A DNA stretch of 64,000 bases from Clostridium thermarum. GTDB taxonomy: Bacteria > Bacillota > Clostridia > Clostridiales > Clostridiaceae. The notes below the pieces were generated by a model. That model had not been told where the DNA came from. It did no database searches and saw only the letters and a program-made list of their open reading frames with translations. Numbering within the stretch: the stretch's first letter is position 1; each line of letters begins with the position of its first letter. The position numbers and the translations under genes were made by a program. Below are positions 55,423 through 64,000 of this stretch, one piece after another. The stretch covers positions 2,609,860-2,673,859 of the forward strand of contig NZ_CP040924.1 of assembly GCF_006351925.1 (NCBI RefSeq), read 5' to 3'.

Positions 55423-55848
55423 TGAAATGCCTCCTCCAATTAATTAGAATTTATGATTTTTCTAAACTACTTATACTTATTATAACTCATCATAAACATA
55501 ATACCAATTGCATTAATTATTTTTTATATTTTCTCAACTTCATATTACGGTATATTCTACAACTCCTATATACTGCTCATCTATTATCTATTTCTGAAAA
55601 GTCCATTTCAAACTTCACCTGTATCGTTCTTACTATTAGTTGCCTTTCTATTTAAATTTATTCAAAAAATTAATAGGTACATTATTAATACCTTATTACA
55701 CCTACAGCAGGAAGTACAGAGGTATCATTTCTTTGGTCGGACTTAACTATAAAACTGGATAGTTACACTTCAAGGATAAATAGTAAGGTTTCTAAGTATT
55801 TCTAGAATTCTTAAAGCTATTTTGGAGATTATATTCAAACTCATCCAA
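55423..55848. other. intergenic stretch without a recognisable gene
   Basis: AT-rich, no frame with a start, ribosome site and protein-like content. On the minus strand the first 55 bases after the pseudogene stop stay open and charged, so this end may belong to the decayed phage gene. Confidence 0.5.
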
Positions 55849-56594
55849 TCATGCAGTACTTGCTTCTGCAAATCCCCATGAAGCAACCGTAGTACCAGCG
55901 AAGGGCAGTTCTGCATCTTGTTCAAAGGTTATATCAATAGCTTCAACTTCCAAGTCTTCTTTCTTCTTTCCTTTTCGTTCTTTGGCTTCTGGGATTATTG
56001 TATTTCCTGCTAAATTGGTGAATAACTTCTTTTCAGTCCCTATTGCCTCTTTTGACTCTTCTTGTGTGGTCCCTTGTACAGCTTTTTCATGGTAATTAGG
56101 TGTTACCGGTAATGCTTCACATACAATTATCCTTTCTTCATTATTTAAATCTTCCACCATTACGCCATTAAACAATTCCTCTAACGGGTATTGTCTACTC
56201 ACACAAATTTCATATAGCTGCTTCAAAAACACCTTATCTTTTACATCTTTAAGTTCCTTATTGATAGAATCTATAGTTTTCTTATTTGCCTTAAAATTAT
56301 GTTTAAACTAATTTACTATCCTTATTTCCTTTGTGGTCTTTGATATCACAAGCTTTCCGTGGCCTTCAAAGGTCTTAGATGCTTTTCTATTACATCAGTA
56401 GCTAGTCCAGTCTCCAGCGCCGCCAATTTTAAACTAAACTTATATATGCCGCAGAGGGATGTCATTGTGTTAGTAATCACATACATGTAAAAATACCTCT
56501 CCTCCGGTTTTAATTCTAGAACAAACTCATTCTGCCAAAACTTTTCTTGGATTTGTTTATTTATACTCATTTTAATTCCCCCTAAAAATTTCAC
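55849..56594 (-). pseudogene. phage replisome organizer-type gene, frameshift plus in-frame stop
   Basis: The first part reads KFWQNEFVLELKPEERYFYMY and TSLCGIYKFSLKLAALETGL, the N-terminal domain of phage replisome organizer/DnaD-like proteins. A frameshift near 56350-56370 sends it out of frame. The correct frame continues FEGHGKLVISKTTKEIRIVN, then a TAG stands where Trp is expected, and FKHNFKANKKTIDSINKEL to LEELFNG continues in the long downstream frame. The C-terminus (to 55849) is unlike a DnaD domain. Two lesions show the gene is dead; it is a prophage trace. Confidence 0.68.
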
Positions 56595-56661
56595 TATCTA
56601 ATACTAAACATGCAGTTATGTAAGAAATTATCGGGTAGATAAAAATATTTTTCAAAAAGAA

Positions 56662-56692
56662 AACTATACGCATTTTAAAATTGCGTATAGTT
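56662..56692 (-). terminator. terminator of the cobalamin-uptake operon
   Basis: Perfect 11-bp stem AACTATACGCA / TGCGTATAGTT with a 9-base loop and T-rich tail on the minus strand, 85 bases past the last gene. Confidence 0.8.
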
Positions 56693-56776
56693 CTAAAAAT
56701 ATACTCCATATTCTTGAAAAACACTTTTTCTTACCCTTAGGTGGCAAACAAAACGTCACGCTGCCACCCTCAGAAC

Positions 56777-57502
56777 TTATTTTTCATACAAGGCATCTTT
56801 CCAATACTTCCAAGCTATTATGTCCGTCTCCTTTGGCACATAATCCTTTGGACCAATAGTGGCTTTTTTGCCGTTAATATAAAATATCCAGCCGCAGGAA
56901 GCCCAATCGGCTTTTCCTGCTTTGTCCGGCATGGTAGGGTAATCAAAAAGATTATCTATCATTGCTACGTAACCGGTGGACTTTATATGTTTTTTAATTT
57001 TTGCAACTTCTAAGGTTTCTACAGTATACTCATATACTGACCTTTTGTTATCGTATTTTATGTTACCATTATATATTGTTTTGTTAGTGGTAGTATCTAA
57101 TATAATAAAATTTGGCTTTTCATCAACGGGCTCCGGCCCCTTAGTTTCGTCAGGCTTTTTTGCGTCTTCCTTTGGTGGTAGAGTGGTATTACTTTTCTCC
57201 TGCGGCTCTTTTTCGGAAGTGTTCTTTGTACTATCTTTAGGTGCCTCAGTTGTAGGAGTTATTATCTCCTCTTTTTCTTCTGGCTTTACTTCCTCTTTAG
57301 GCTTCTGCTCCAGGTTCTTTTCGTTATTTTCCACCTTAGCCATATCAATGCTTTCGATATTCTGAGTTTCCGTATTGTCAGCGGTTAACTTTTCAACAGT
57401 ATTTTTCTGCAATCCTTTGCTGAGAAAAAACAAAACTGAACATATAAGCAGCATTCCCAGAATTAAGACACTCTTTTTTTTCAATATATCACTCTTTTCC
57501 AA
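56777..57502 (-). CDS. membrane-anchored DUF4430 (transcobalamin-like) protein
   Basis: 241 residues. One N-terminal membrane segment (VLILGMLLICSVLFFLSKG, residues 13-31), then a 90-residue Lys/Glu/Pro-rich spacer, then a C-terminal DUF4430 domain (about 130-241) with the family pattern DWASCGWIFYINGKKATIGPKDY and DIIAWKYW. DUF4430 is related to the C-terminal beta domain of transcobalamin and intrinsic factor. It is last in the riboswitch-led ECF operon, so a role in presenting cobalamin at the membrane is inferred. Confidence 0.8.
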   Translation of the reverse strand: MEKSDILKKKSVLILGMLLICSVLFFLSKGLQKNTVEKLTADNTETQNIESIDMAKVENNEKNLEQKPKEEVKPEEKEEIITPTTEAPKDSTKNTSEKEPQEKSNTTLPPKEDAKKPDETKGPEPVDEKPNFIILDTTTNKTIYNGNIKYDNKRSVYEYTVETLEVAKIKKHIKSTGYVAMIDNLFDYPTMPDKAGKADWASCGWIFYINGKKATIGPKDYVPKETDIIAWKYWKDALYEK

Positions 57503-57509
57503 ATCACTT

Positions 57510-59288
57510 CTATTTACTATTATTTAATGTTGAATTTATCTTGCCTCGGTTTACTATAATAGCACCCATTGCAATTAGTAAGATTCCCAAGAAAATTAGT
57601 ACTTCGCTGTCTATTGGTGAACCTGTTTGAGGTAATGTGGGTTTAGCTTCTCCAGGTGCTTCAAATTTATATGCTGGTAATTCCTTAGCTTTTATATCAC
57701 TGGCATAAAAGTCGTATTTACCTGTACTTTTATACTGCTGCAAGGTGTAAAGTGCTCTTAGTGCTTGTTCTGTGGCTATATAATTATTGCCGCCGGTTAA
57801 TTCATGTTTATATTGTCCTTCGGTTCCTTTGAAGGATATAAGTGCAGAAACTAAATCTCCTTCTGCCTTTGTGAACTTTTCACCCTCAGGATTTTCTCCT
57901 ACCGCTGCAAGTCCTATGATAGCAAAGCTTTGACTTTCACTGAAAATACCAAAGTTATCAGCTAAATATCCCTTTTCGTTCTGAAGCCTTGAAAGGCTGG
58001 CAACAGCCTTAGATACCGCTTCTTTTACAGAGGGATAATTGTCATTATTATAAGGTGCCAAGGCACTGAGTACTAGACCTGTTATGTCAGGATTAATAGA
58101 ATCTCCGCTAAAAGCCCAGCCTGTGTTTCCATCTTTTACTATAACCTTTTGCAGTATGTGGTTTATAAATTTTTCTTTTGATAACTTATACTCTTCTTGA
58201 ACATTTGCGTAATTATATACAATCAAGGCAAAGGCTGCGTCATTCACCAAGAAGTTCTCTATCTCTCTGTTTAGAAGCTCAGCCACAAGATCTTTTCCTG
58301 CAAAATTATAAGGTGTATAGCCAAGAGCAGTGAGGTTCAATATAAGTTTTTCTAAGTCAGTATTTGAGTAATACTCAATACCGTCATTTAATATAGTCTC
58401 TGCATTTTCTTTGATGAAGGCCTCTCCAGCTTTTAAGCCAAACTTTTGCAGGGTTATAGCCGCCCATGGATCCTCAGAATTGTCTTTAATATAGTCCCTT
58501 ACATAAGCAAACTCACTATCTATATCCTTTATAACCGTAGGAATCTCCTCTTCAATAGGCTGTTCTTCCTGAGGTTTTCCACTGTCAGCTTGAAAATCTA
58601 TCACTATACTGTTATCAGCCACTATTAGCGGGACCTTATCTGCCTGAAAGTCACTAACTTCCAAAATATGACTTCCATAGGTTAAACCTTGAGGTATGGT
58701 AACGGAGTTTCCTGTAACACTATATTCTGTTCCATCAATTTTAACTTTGCTTAGGCCATTTATGGCATTTACCACCGGCTTACCTGTTTGCCAGTCTAAA
58801 TAGGTATTGCTTAAAGAAATTGTAACTTCCTTACCTTCTTCTGTGGTTGAGCAAACAATATGATTTACAATAGCAGTGTTAAAATCTCCATAATACAATA
58901 TAAGCTTATCTCCGCTTTCCAAGCTAAAGCCATCGATACCAGTCATAATATCTACATATGCTCCCTTACGGTTTACCGTATACAGCCAGCCGTCACTTCC
59001 ATTAAAGTATTTTTCCTTTACTTCACCAATTTCGCTTATGTATTGTCCCCCCCAAGAGGCTGATTTCATTGTAAGGTTAATACCTTTGTCCTCTAAAACC
59101 TCCTTTAAGGCTTCCAGGGCGTTGCTCTTTGTTGATATTCCTTCTGTAATTATTTTGTCGTAGCTGTTTACTACTACCTTTACAGAAAAACTCCCCTCTT
59201 CAGCCTTAGCTATTGCCTCATATCCAAATAATAGTTGGGTTACTGTGAAGACAAAAGCCAATATGAAATTTGAAATTTTACTTTTCAT
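57510..59288 (-). CDS. LPXTG-anchored DUF4430 plus alpha-toroid protein
   Basis: 592 residues, secreted (signal peptide ending near AKAEEG). DUF4430 lies at about 35-120 (GSDGWLYTVNRKGAYVDIMTG). A small beta region follows, then a helical repeat domain at about 255-530 (LQKFGLKAGEAF, GNTGWAFSGDSINPDITGLVLSALAPY, SFAIIGLAAVG), of the prenyltransferase/squalene-cyclase toroid type. Sorting signal LPQTG near residue 553 and a hydrophobic tail follow. Toroid plus DUF4430 is the domain content of intrinsic factor/transcobalamin, in opposite order. A cell-wall cobalamin-binding role is inferred from this and from the operon. Confidence 0.82.
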   Translation of the reverse strand: MKSKISNFILAFVFTVTQLLFGYEAIAKAEEGSFSVKVVVNSYDKIITEGISTKSNALEALKEVLEDKGINLTMKSASWGGQYISEIGEVKEKYFNGSDGWLYTVNRKGAYVDIMTGIDGFSLESGDKLILYYGDFNTAIVNHIVCSTTEEGKEVTISLSNTYLDWQTGKPVVNAINGLSKVKIDGTEYSVTGNSVTIPQGLTYGSHILEVSDFQADKVPLIVADNSIVIDFQADSGKPQEEQPIEEEIPTVIKDIDSEFAYVRDYIKDNSEDPWAAITLQKFGLKAGEAFIKENAETILNDGIEYYSNTDLEKLILNLTALGYTPYNFAGKDLVAELLNREIENFLVNDAAFALIVYNYANVQEEYKLSKEKFINHILQKVIVKDGNTGWAFSGDSINPDITGLVLSALAPYNNDNYPSVKEAVSKAVASLSRLQNEKGYLADNFGIFSESQSFAIIGLAAVGENPEGEKFTKAEGDLVSALISFKGTEGQYKHELTGGNNYIATEQALRALYTLQQYKSTGKYDFYASDIKAKELPAYKFEAPGEAKPTLPQTGSPIDSEVLIFLGILLIAMGAIIVNRGKINSTLNNSK

Positions 59289-59301
59289 TATTCCATCTCC
59301 T

Positions 59302-60006
59302 TTATTCTTTTATATAAGTTATGATCACTCTCTTTTTAAATCTATATAAGACCTTGTACAGATTTTCAAAGAGAATAATTGCAAATACAAAGTTTCCGCC
59401 GGCATGAATGATATCAAAGGTTAAACCAGTGATATATGCTGCCAAAATCTTTTCAAGGGTTAATGGACGTATAAACCCAAGCACATGCCATAAGTTCATT
59501 ATCCAGTCAAAGATAAAACCGTAAAAAAAGCACAGCATTGCAAAGCCTTCAGAAGACATCTTCTTGTTTTTATGGGAGTTTTTAATACCAATGGTACCTG
59601 AGATAAAGCCTATCAGCCCCCAAGCAAACATCTGCCAAGGAGTCCAAGGTCCCTGTCCCAGAAATATATTTGATATAAAGGCTGTTGTAGTTCCCACTAA
59701 AAAGCCTTCATAGGGACCAAATACATAGCCTGACAGGGCCACAAAAAAAGTTGTGGGCTGGACATTAGGTAGAGCTGCAAATGGCACTCTGGCTGCACCT
59801 CCAAAGGCACTCAGGGTTCCTATTATTGCAATTTCCTTTGTTCCCATATTGCTTTTTTCAAAATACAGGTAGCTAAAGGACAATATAAGTAGTACAGCAA
59901 ATATTATCATTAGACTATAATCTCTCATTCTGCTGCCATATATAAATCCCAAACCCATAAGTACAAGCATCAGCAGAATACTTACTAGCATGATAAACTT
60001 TCTCAT
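59302..60006 (-). CDS. ECF transporter S component, probable cobalamin (CbrT-like)
   Basis: 234 residues, about six membrane helices. The conserved stretch GGAARVPFAALPNVQPTTFFVALSG and the WTPWQMFAWGLIGFISG region match the CbrT-type S family linked to cobalamin uptake. Starts at the ecfA stop with one-base overlap. Together with the fused ATPase, EcfT and riboswitch, cobalamin or a precursor is the expected substrate. Confidence 0.85.
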   Translation of the reverse strand: MRKFIMLVSILLMLVLMGLGFIYGSRMRDYSLMIIFAVLLILSFSYLYFEKSNMGTKEIAIIGTLSAFGGAARVPFAALPNVQPTTFFVALSGYVFGPYEGFLVGTTTAFISNIFLGQGPWTPWQMFAWGLIGFISGTIGIKNSHKNKKMSSEGFAMLCFFYGFIFDWIMNLWHVLGFIRPLTLEKILAAYITGLTFDIIHAGGNFVFAIILFENLYKVLYRFKKRVIITYIKE

Positions 60007-61616
60007 TACTCCTTCATCTCCACATACTGATTTGCTATGAACATATTTGCAGCCTTATCCCTGAACAACCTGTTCAAGCTTGTAGTAAAGTAAATTCCTT
60101 CCCCCATAACCTCTTGATGGTTTCCTCTAGCTGCTATTCTACCGTTAAAAAGCAATAAAAATTCTCTGCAGAATTTTGCTGCAAATTCCATGTCATGAGT
60201 GACCAGCAAGATGGTCGTACCATTTTGGTTCAAGCTGTCTAAAAGCTCCCCTAACTTCACCTTTGCACTATAGTCAAGTCCTCTGGTGGGCTCATCCAAT
60301 ACAAGAATCTTTGGTTTTGTTACCAGTATAGAAGCAATAGCCAACCGCTGTTTTTCTCCTCCACTGAGCTCTCTGGGGTTTTTATTCTTTAGATGGATTA
60401 TGTCAAGCCTCTCCAGTATTTCATCAATAGCTGAATAATCTTTAATCTCATAATTATTCAAAGTAAATTTGAGCTCTTCATAGACAGTGTCTTGGGATAT
60501 ATAATCATTTGGATTTTGAGAAACATAGCCTATTATCTTTGAAATTTCCTTTAATCTAAGCTTTTTAACTTCCTTGTGAAAAAGCTTAAGACTACCCTCA
60601 TAAGGGCTCAAGCCCATAATAGTTCTTAGTAAAGTGCTCTTACCGGCACCATTTGAGCCCATTATCCCCAAGAAATCTCCGGTCTTTATGGTTAAGTTTA
60701 TTTTTTTCAATGCCTGTATATTGCCGTAGCTGCAGCTTAAATTTCTTATATTTATGCATTCTTCGGTATTACCTTGTTCTTTATACTCTAGGGGTTTTAT
60801 TACAAATTCTTTAGCTGCAATTAATTTCCTCATGGCTCTAAAATTCTCCGGAGCCTTTTTAAGCTCCATTCGCTTAGCCAGTTTCAGATATTCAGGAAAG
60901 AATTCCTCCTGTGTCTGCTCATACATTTCCTCTTTACTCCCCATGAATTTTACTGCCCCATCATCCATAATTACAACCCTGTCTGCAATTTCAAACCATT
61001 TATCAATTCTCTGCTCAATTACGATGATGGTTACCCCCAGTTCCTCATTTATCTTTTTCACCAGTGAAATTACTTCCTCTGCGGCAGATGGGTCCAGCTG
61101 AGAGGTTGGTTCGTCTAAAATTATGCATTCAGGCAGGTAGGCAATGGCGGAGGTTATAGCAACCCGCTGCTTTTGCCCACCGGATAGAGTTATAATATCT
61201 CTTTGAGCAAGATCAGTAATGTTGGAAAACTGCATAGCTTCCCAAACCCTTCTCTCTATTGTCCCTTCTGCCACTGCCACATTCTCAAGTCCAAAGGCTA
61301 TTTCTCTGTGAACCCTATTCATCATTAACTGTCTTTCCGGATCTTGAAAGACCATGGTAATCTCTTTAGCCCGTTCCATCTGCGGCATATCTGCTAATGC
61401 TTTCCCCTTTACCAGCACCTCCCCCTTAATTTTTCCTCCATAAAATTGAGGTACCGCTCCAGTTATAGCCTTGCCCATGGTAGACTTTCCGGACCCGGAC
61501 TTTCCCATTACAAAAAGGATTTCTCCTCTTTCGATTTTCAGGTTTATATTATTAAGACTTTTGGTTTCCTCACCGGGGTACCAATAGTCTAAATTTCTAA
61601 GTTCTATGTAAGTCAT
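60006..61616 (-). CDS. fused ECF ATP-binding protein (two cassettes)
   Basis: 536 residues with two complete ABC domains. First: GKSGSGKST, LSGGQKQRVA, CIILDEPTSQLDPSAAEE. Second, from about residue 285: GSNGAGKST, LSGGEKQRLA, ILVLDEPTRGLDYSAKVK. This is the one-chain EcfA1-EcfA2 form. One-base overlaps with both neighbours show tight coupling in T-A-S order. It is different from, and not interchangeable by sequence with, the ECF ATPase at the left window edge. Confidence 0.92.
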   Translation of the reverse strand: MTYIELRNLDYWYPGEETKSLNNINLKIERGEILFVMGKSGSGKSTMGKAITGAVPQFYGGKIKGEVLVKGKALADMPQMERAKEITMVFQDPERQLMMNRVHREIAFGLENVAVAEGTIERRVWEAMQFSNITDLAQRDIITLSGGQKQRVAITSAIAYLPECIILDEPTSQLDPSAAEEVISLVKKINEELGVTIIVIEQRIDKWFEIADRVVIMDDGAVKFMGSKEEMYEQTQEEFFPEYLKLAKRMELKKAPENFRAMRKLIAAKEFVIKPLEYKEQGNTEECINIRNLSCSYGNIQALKKINLTIKTGDFLGIMGSNGAGKSTLLRTIMGLSPYEGSLKLFHKEVKKLRLKEISKIIGYVSQNPNDYISQDTVYEELKFTLNNYEIKDYSAIDEILERLDIIHLKNKNPRELSGGEKQRLAIASILVTKPKILVLDEPTRGLDYSAKVKLGELLDSLNQNGTTILLVTHDMEFAAKFCREFLLLFNGRIAARGNHQEVMGEGIYFTTSLNRLFRDKAANMFIANQYVEMKE

Positions 61617-62482
61617 TATTTAATCTCCTTACTATTCCAGTTTAAACTAAAGGTAAATATAAATGCGGTGACAATAAAGCATATTATAAAAACACCGAAA
61701 TTTATTATTTCTCCAAAACTAAAATTATTATAAATATCAAAGTTGTCCACGCCCTTAAGTTTTACAATGGTAAAGGTGACTATAAGCATTAAAATATGAA
61801 AACTCAAAATAAAATCTTTTTTCCCAAATCTCTGTCTTTCATATACCGTCCTCTTTCCACTTAAGAAACCTCTTACATAGGCTGCTTCCCCAATATCAAA
61901 AGCTCCCTCCATAGAGGATTCCAATAGAATTGCCAATATAGGGTTATAGCTCTTGATCTGTTCCTTCAGGCTTTTTTTATCGTAATTAACTCCCCGGAGG
62001 CTGTATACTTCCTTTAAGCTGGCTGTTCGTTTTTTCATGGTTGGAAAAAGTTTAAAAGAAACCATCAACAGTAAAGTAGCTTTAGGCAATTTGCTTGAAA
62101 AATAAGATACTGCAGCGTCATTATCCACAATTATTTCTATGATGGAAAAAACATGAAGGATTAAAAGAAGCTTAAAGGAAAATACCAGTGCATAGATTAA
62201 AGCTTCTAAGGTAAAACTTCTGTTATTAATGTTAAATAGCACAATACTTCCATTGCTATTGAATACAAAATTTATAATTATAGAGACAAGGGCAAAGGGC
62301 AAAAAGTACTTCAGTCCTGCTTTAAATTTTGTCCTATTAGCTGTTTCATAAAAAATTCCAACACAAAATATGAAAACACTTAATAAAATCAGTGGATTAT
62401 CTGTAGCAAATATTATAAAAATCATTAAAAGTATAAAGCAAAGAGCAGTTAACACATGTATATCCTTAGAATAATTATTCAT
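61616..62482 (-). CDS. ECF transporter transmembrane protein EcfT
   Basis: 288 residues with five or six membrane helices and long cytoplasmic coupling helices (LKEVYSLRGVNY, GEAAYVRGFLSGKRTVY; both contain the x-RG motif that contacts EcfA). It is first in the operon, 50 bases beyond the riboswitch terminator. It links the fused ATPase to the CbrT-like S component. Confidence 0.88.
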   Translation of the reverse strand: MNNYSKDIHVLTALCFILLMIFIIFATDNPLILLSVFIFCVGIFYETANRTKFKAGLKYFLPFALVSIIINFVFNSNGSIVLFNINNRSFTLEALIYALVFSFKLLLILHVFSIIEIIVDNDAAVSYFSSKLPKATLLLMVSFKLFPTMKKRTASLKEVYSLRGVNYDKKSLKEQIKSYNPILAILLESSMEGAFDIGEAAYVRGFLSGKRTVYERQRFGKKDFILSFHILMLIVTFTIVKLKGVDNFDIYNNFSFGEIINFGVFIICFIVTAFIFTFSLNWNSKEIK

Positions 62483-62537
62483 AGTTCCCCCTAATAAAAT
62501 CCAATAGCTTTTTAGTTAAGCATTTTAATGTAATCAA

Positions 62538-62770
62538 TAAAAAAACCGTGCCAAAGGGCACGGTAAATAAACCTGTAGCAGGCTTAGCACTTACCCTCCC
62601 TCCGAAGGCAGTCAATCTTCTTCAAATACATAAGATATCCTGGCTTACACCTCATCCTGCTGGTACCCTTCCCTGATTTCCATCAAGTGGTTATGTACCC
62701 ATCGTCAGTGAATACAGTAGCGGGGGCTGTTGCGGATTCTCACCGCATTCCCTCATGTATTTTGAAATTC
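62538..62770 (-). promoter_or_regulatory. cobalamin riboswitch
   Basis: Minus-strand RNA. GGTGAGAATCCGCAACAG and CCCCCGCTACTGT (62714-62744) form the conserved 5' core. GATGG...ACCACT and the B12 box AAGCCAGGATATCTTA (62630-62646) follow. The expression platform is an intrinsic terminator ACCGTGCC / GGCACGGT plus T-run at 62538-62564. High cobalamin should stop transcription of the ECF-DUF4430 operon. Confidence 0.95.
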
Positions 62771-62870
62771 AGTTTTATTTAAGTCTATCATCATTTCCCA
62801 ATTAGTTCAAGGATAAATTTAATATTTTCTTCAACATTGGGAAACAATAAGTCCAAAGGAAGGTGATACA

Positions 62871-63215
62871 ATGTTTATTACAAGCATTTCTCTATCTTAT
62901 GTTTTAGCTGGTGTTTCTGTAGCATTTATTCTGGCATTTTTATATTTTAAAGTATTAGTGGTAAAGAGTTCCGACAAAAACCAAAGTCATGATAGAATTC
63001 TAGGCTCAATGAAAGACCCGGATACCTGGAGAAGAAAAAATAACACTATGTCCTATGTAAGCCTATTCTGGGCAGTAGTGGCTGCAGCGGCCTTCGTATA
63101 CCTAAAATATTATGTACCCTCCACACTTGTTTCTATATGGTATTTAGCCGCCTTTACCGCAGTTCTTTTTGTCAGCTTTGGTTTATTTGGGATTAGCAAA
63201 AGGAAAGCTCATTAA
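62871..63215 (+). CDS. hypothetical membrane protein, 114 aa
   Basis: Three hydrophobic helices (first LSYVLAGVSVAFILAFLYF; two more after residue 60) with a charged loop KDPDTWRRKNNTM between. GGAAGGTGA precedes the ATG and a terminator follows. Family unrecognised. It is divergent from the riboswitch operon but shares no visible B12 element. Confidence 0.65.
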   Translation: MFITSISLSYVLAGVSVAFILAFLYFKVLVVKSSDKNQSHDRILGSMKDPDTWRRKNNTMSYVSLFWAVVAAAAFVYLKYYVPSTLVSIWYLAAFTAVLFVSFGLFGISKRKAH

Positions 63216-63296
63216 AAAATTAATGGCGGAGAAAACGGAGAACACAAAAGTATTCTATTATTTTAAAAAAGCTTATTTGATAATGTGACCTTATTT

Positions 63297-63324
63297 AAGA
63301 CATAATCCATTGTGGTTATGTCTT
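63297..63324 (+). terminator. terminator after 114-aa gene
   Basis: Stem AAGACATAA / TTATGTCTT with T-rich tail (TTATTTATT). Confidence 0.75.
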
Positions 63325-63379
63325 TTATTTATTAAAAAATATGATAAATGTTAATGTAATCATGGTATAATATGGATTA

Positions 63380-63470
63380 ATTGCAGTTTAAGTTTATATA
63401 CCTAATCTTTAGAATAAAAGTGTTGAAGGACATGTATTTCTATGTTACTTGTCCTTCAACACTTTTTTAT
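63380..63470 (+). ncRNA. possible short orphan transcript
   Basis: An extended -10 (TGGTATAAT, ending near 63372) is followed, after about 45 bases without a reading frame, by a strong 17-bp terminator hairpin (63416-63466) with T6. It could be a small RNA, or the hairpin may only serve the neighbouring genes. Confidence 0.35.
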
Positions 63471-63518
63471 AACAGAGCAATATAATATCAAATCGCTTAT
63501 ATTCCTAAATGGATTTAT

Positions 63519-64000
63519 CTATAGGAGCACAATTTCCTCTTCCACTCCGCATACAAAATTTATATATCTTGCAAGTGTAAAGAAGAAATCTGACAGCCTA
63601 TTTATATATTTATAACAAGCTCCGTATTCCTTTGTTTCTCTGCTTTCGATAAGCCTTGCAAAAACTCTCTCACACCTTCTGGTTACTGTCCTTACAACAT
63701 GACAGTACACCGCCTCTTCTACTCCGCTGTAGTATAGAAACTTTTTTAACAGGGGCATGGTTTCTGTCATCTTATCGATGTTCTCTTCTAAAAACTTCAA
63801 ATTATCTTCATTAATGAAAGCCTTAGTAAAATTATTGGACAATTCGGCTCCTATTTTGTACAAGTCATACTGTATTGTCTTTAGAAGAGAACCTATGTAG
63901 GTAGCTTCATTGACCTCTACCTTTATTATCTTGCACCTTAGCACACCTACATGAGCATTAATCTCATCTATACTGCCCTGGAGTTCCATAAAAATATCAC
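63519..64000 (-). CDS. cob(I)alamin adenosyltransferase, PduO type (partial)
   Basis: The C-terminal 159 residues of an ATP:corrinoid adenosyltransferase; the N-terminal ATP-binding segment lies beyond the window. Family residues: MELQGSIDEINAHVGVLR, IQYDLYKIGAELS, HVVRTVTRRCERVFARL and YINRLSDFFFTLARYIN. It turns imported B12 into adenosylcobalamin, fitting the cobalamin uptake operon next door. The frame remains open (DIF before the first Met), so the ATG at 63989 is not the true start. Confidence 0.9.
   Translation of the reverse strand, partial: DIFMELQGSIDEINAHVGVLRCKIIKVEVNEATYIGSLLKTIQYDLYKIGAELSNNFTKAFINEDNLKFLEENIDKMTETMPLLKKFLYYSGVEEAVYCHVVRTVTRRCERVFARLIESRETKEYGACYKYINRLSDFFFTLARYINFVCGVEEEIVLL

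Overview
The window is an AT-rich, gene-dense stretch of a Gram-positive anaerobe, most likely a Clostridium-type Firmicute. Signs of this are GGAGG ribosome binding sites, frequent TTG/GTG starts, T-box leaders, ECF transporters, a sortase-anchored protein, short (PUA-less) ProB, citramalate synthase, UPF0735 and NusG-II/Gx genes. Most genes are on the minus strand. No insertion sequence, rRNA or CRISPR array was seen. One tRNA (Ala, GGC) is present.

Layout: 1-2.3 kb is an ECF transporter (MptD-type S component, EcfT, double ATPase running off the left edge) beside a broken AraC regulator. 3.2-8.4 kb holds proBA and argGH, with a tandem ArgR-type operator before argG. 8.6-12.1 kb has a ferritin-like protein, a DUF5685/J-domain/membrane-protein trio, DUF1294 and a truncated TIGR00725 gene. 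12.2-19.9 kb is a branched-chain/aromatic block: cimA-leuB-pheA behind an isoleucine T-box, divergent ilvBN, and leuA with its own operator and hairpin leader. 20-30 kb: split chromate transporter, tRNA-Ala, permuted GH3 glucosidase with AraC regulator, UvrD-like and MrfA-like helicases. 30-34.4 kb: Fur-box-controlled siderophore ABC operon. 34.5-41.8 kb: Fpg/Nei pseudogene, DUF362 ferredoxin, HD protein, LCP protein, NusG-II/Gx pair, and BirA with its operator before bioY. 42-45.6 kb: ilvC and a second ilvB, each behind an isoleucine T-box. 45.8-56.6 kb: dipeptidase, GNAT, exonuclease, HNH, MATE, AlaX, MFS, several tiny charged proteins and a broken phage replisome organizer gene. 56.8-64 kb: a cobalamin-riboswitch operon (EcfT, fused EcfA, CbrT-like S component, two transcobalamin-like surface proteins) and a partial cob(I)alamin adenosyltransferase.

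Working together: isoleucine is probably made from pyruvate via citramalate (cimA, leuB, ilvB, ilvC), with three T-boxes whose specifier reads as ATC (Ile). A palindrome of the TGCATAATTATGCA type sits over the promoters of argG, cimA and leuA and upstream of a GNAT gene, suggesting one repressor links arginine and branched-chain synthesis. The most interesting system is the B12 operon, where a cell-wall-anchored protein carries the two domain types of human intrinsic factor/transcobalamin in reversed order next to an ECF importer. Several genes are visibly decaying (AraC, TIGR00725, DUF421, Fpg/Nei, replisome organizer). All functional calls are from reading motifs; no database search was run.
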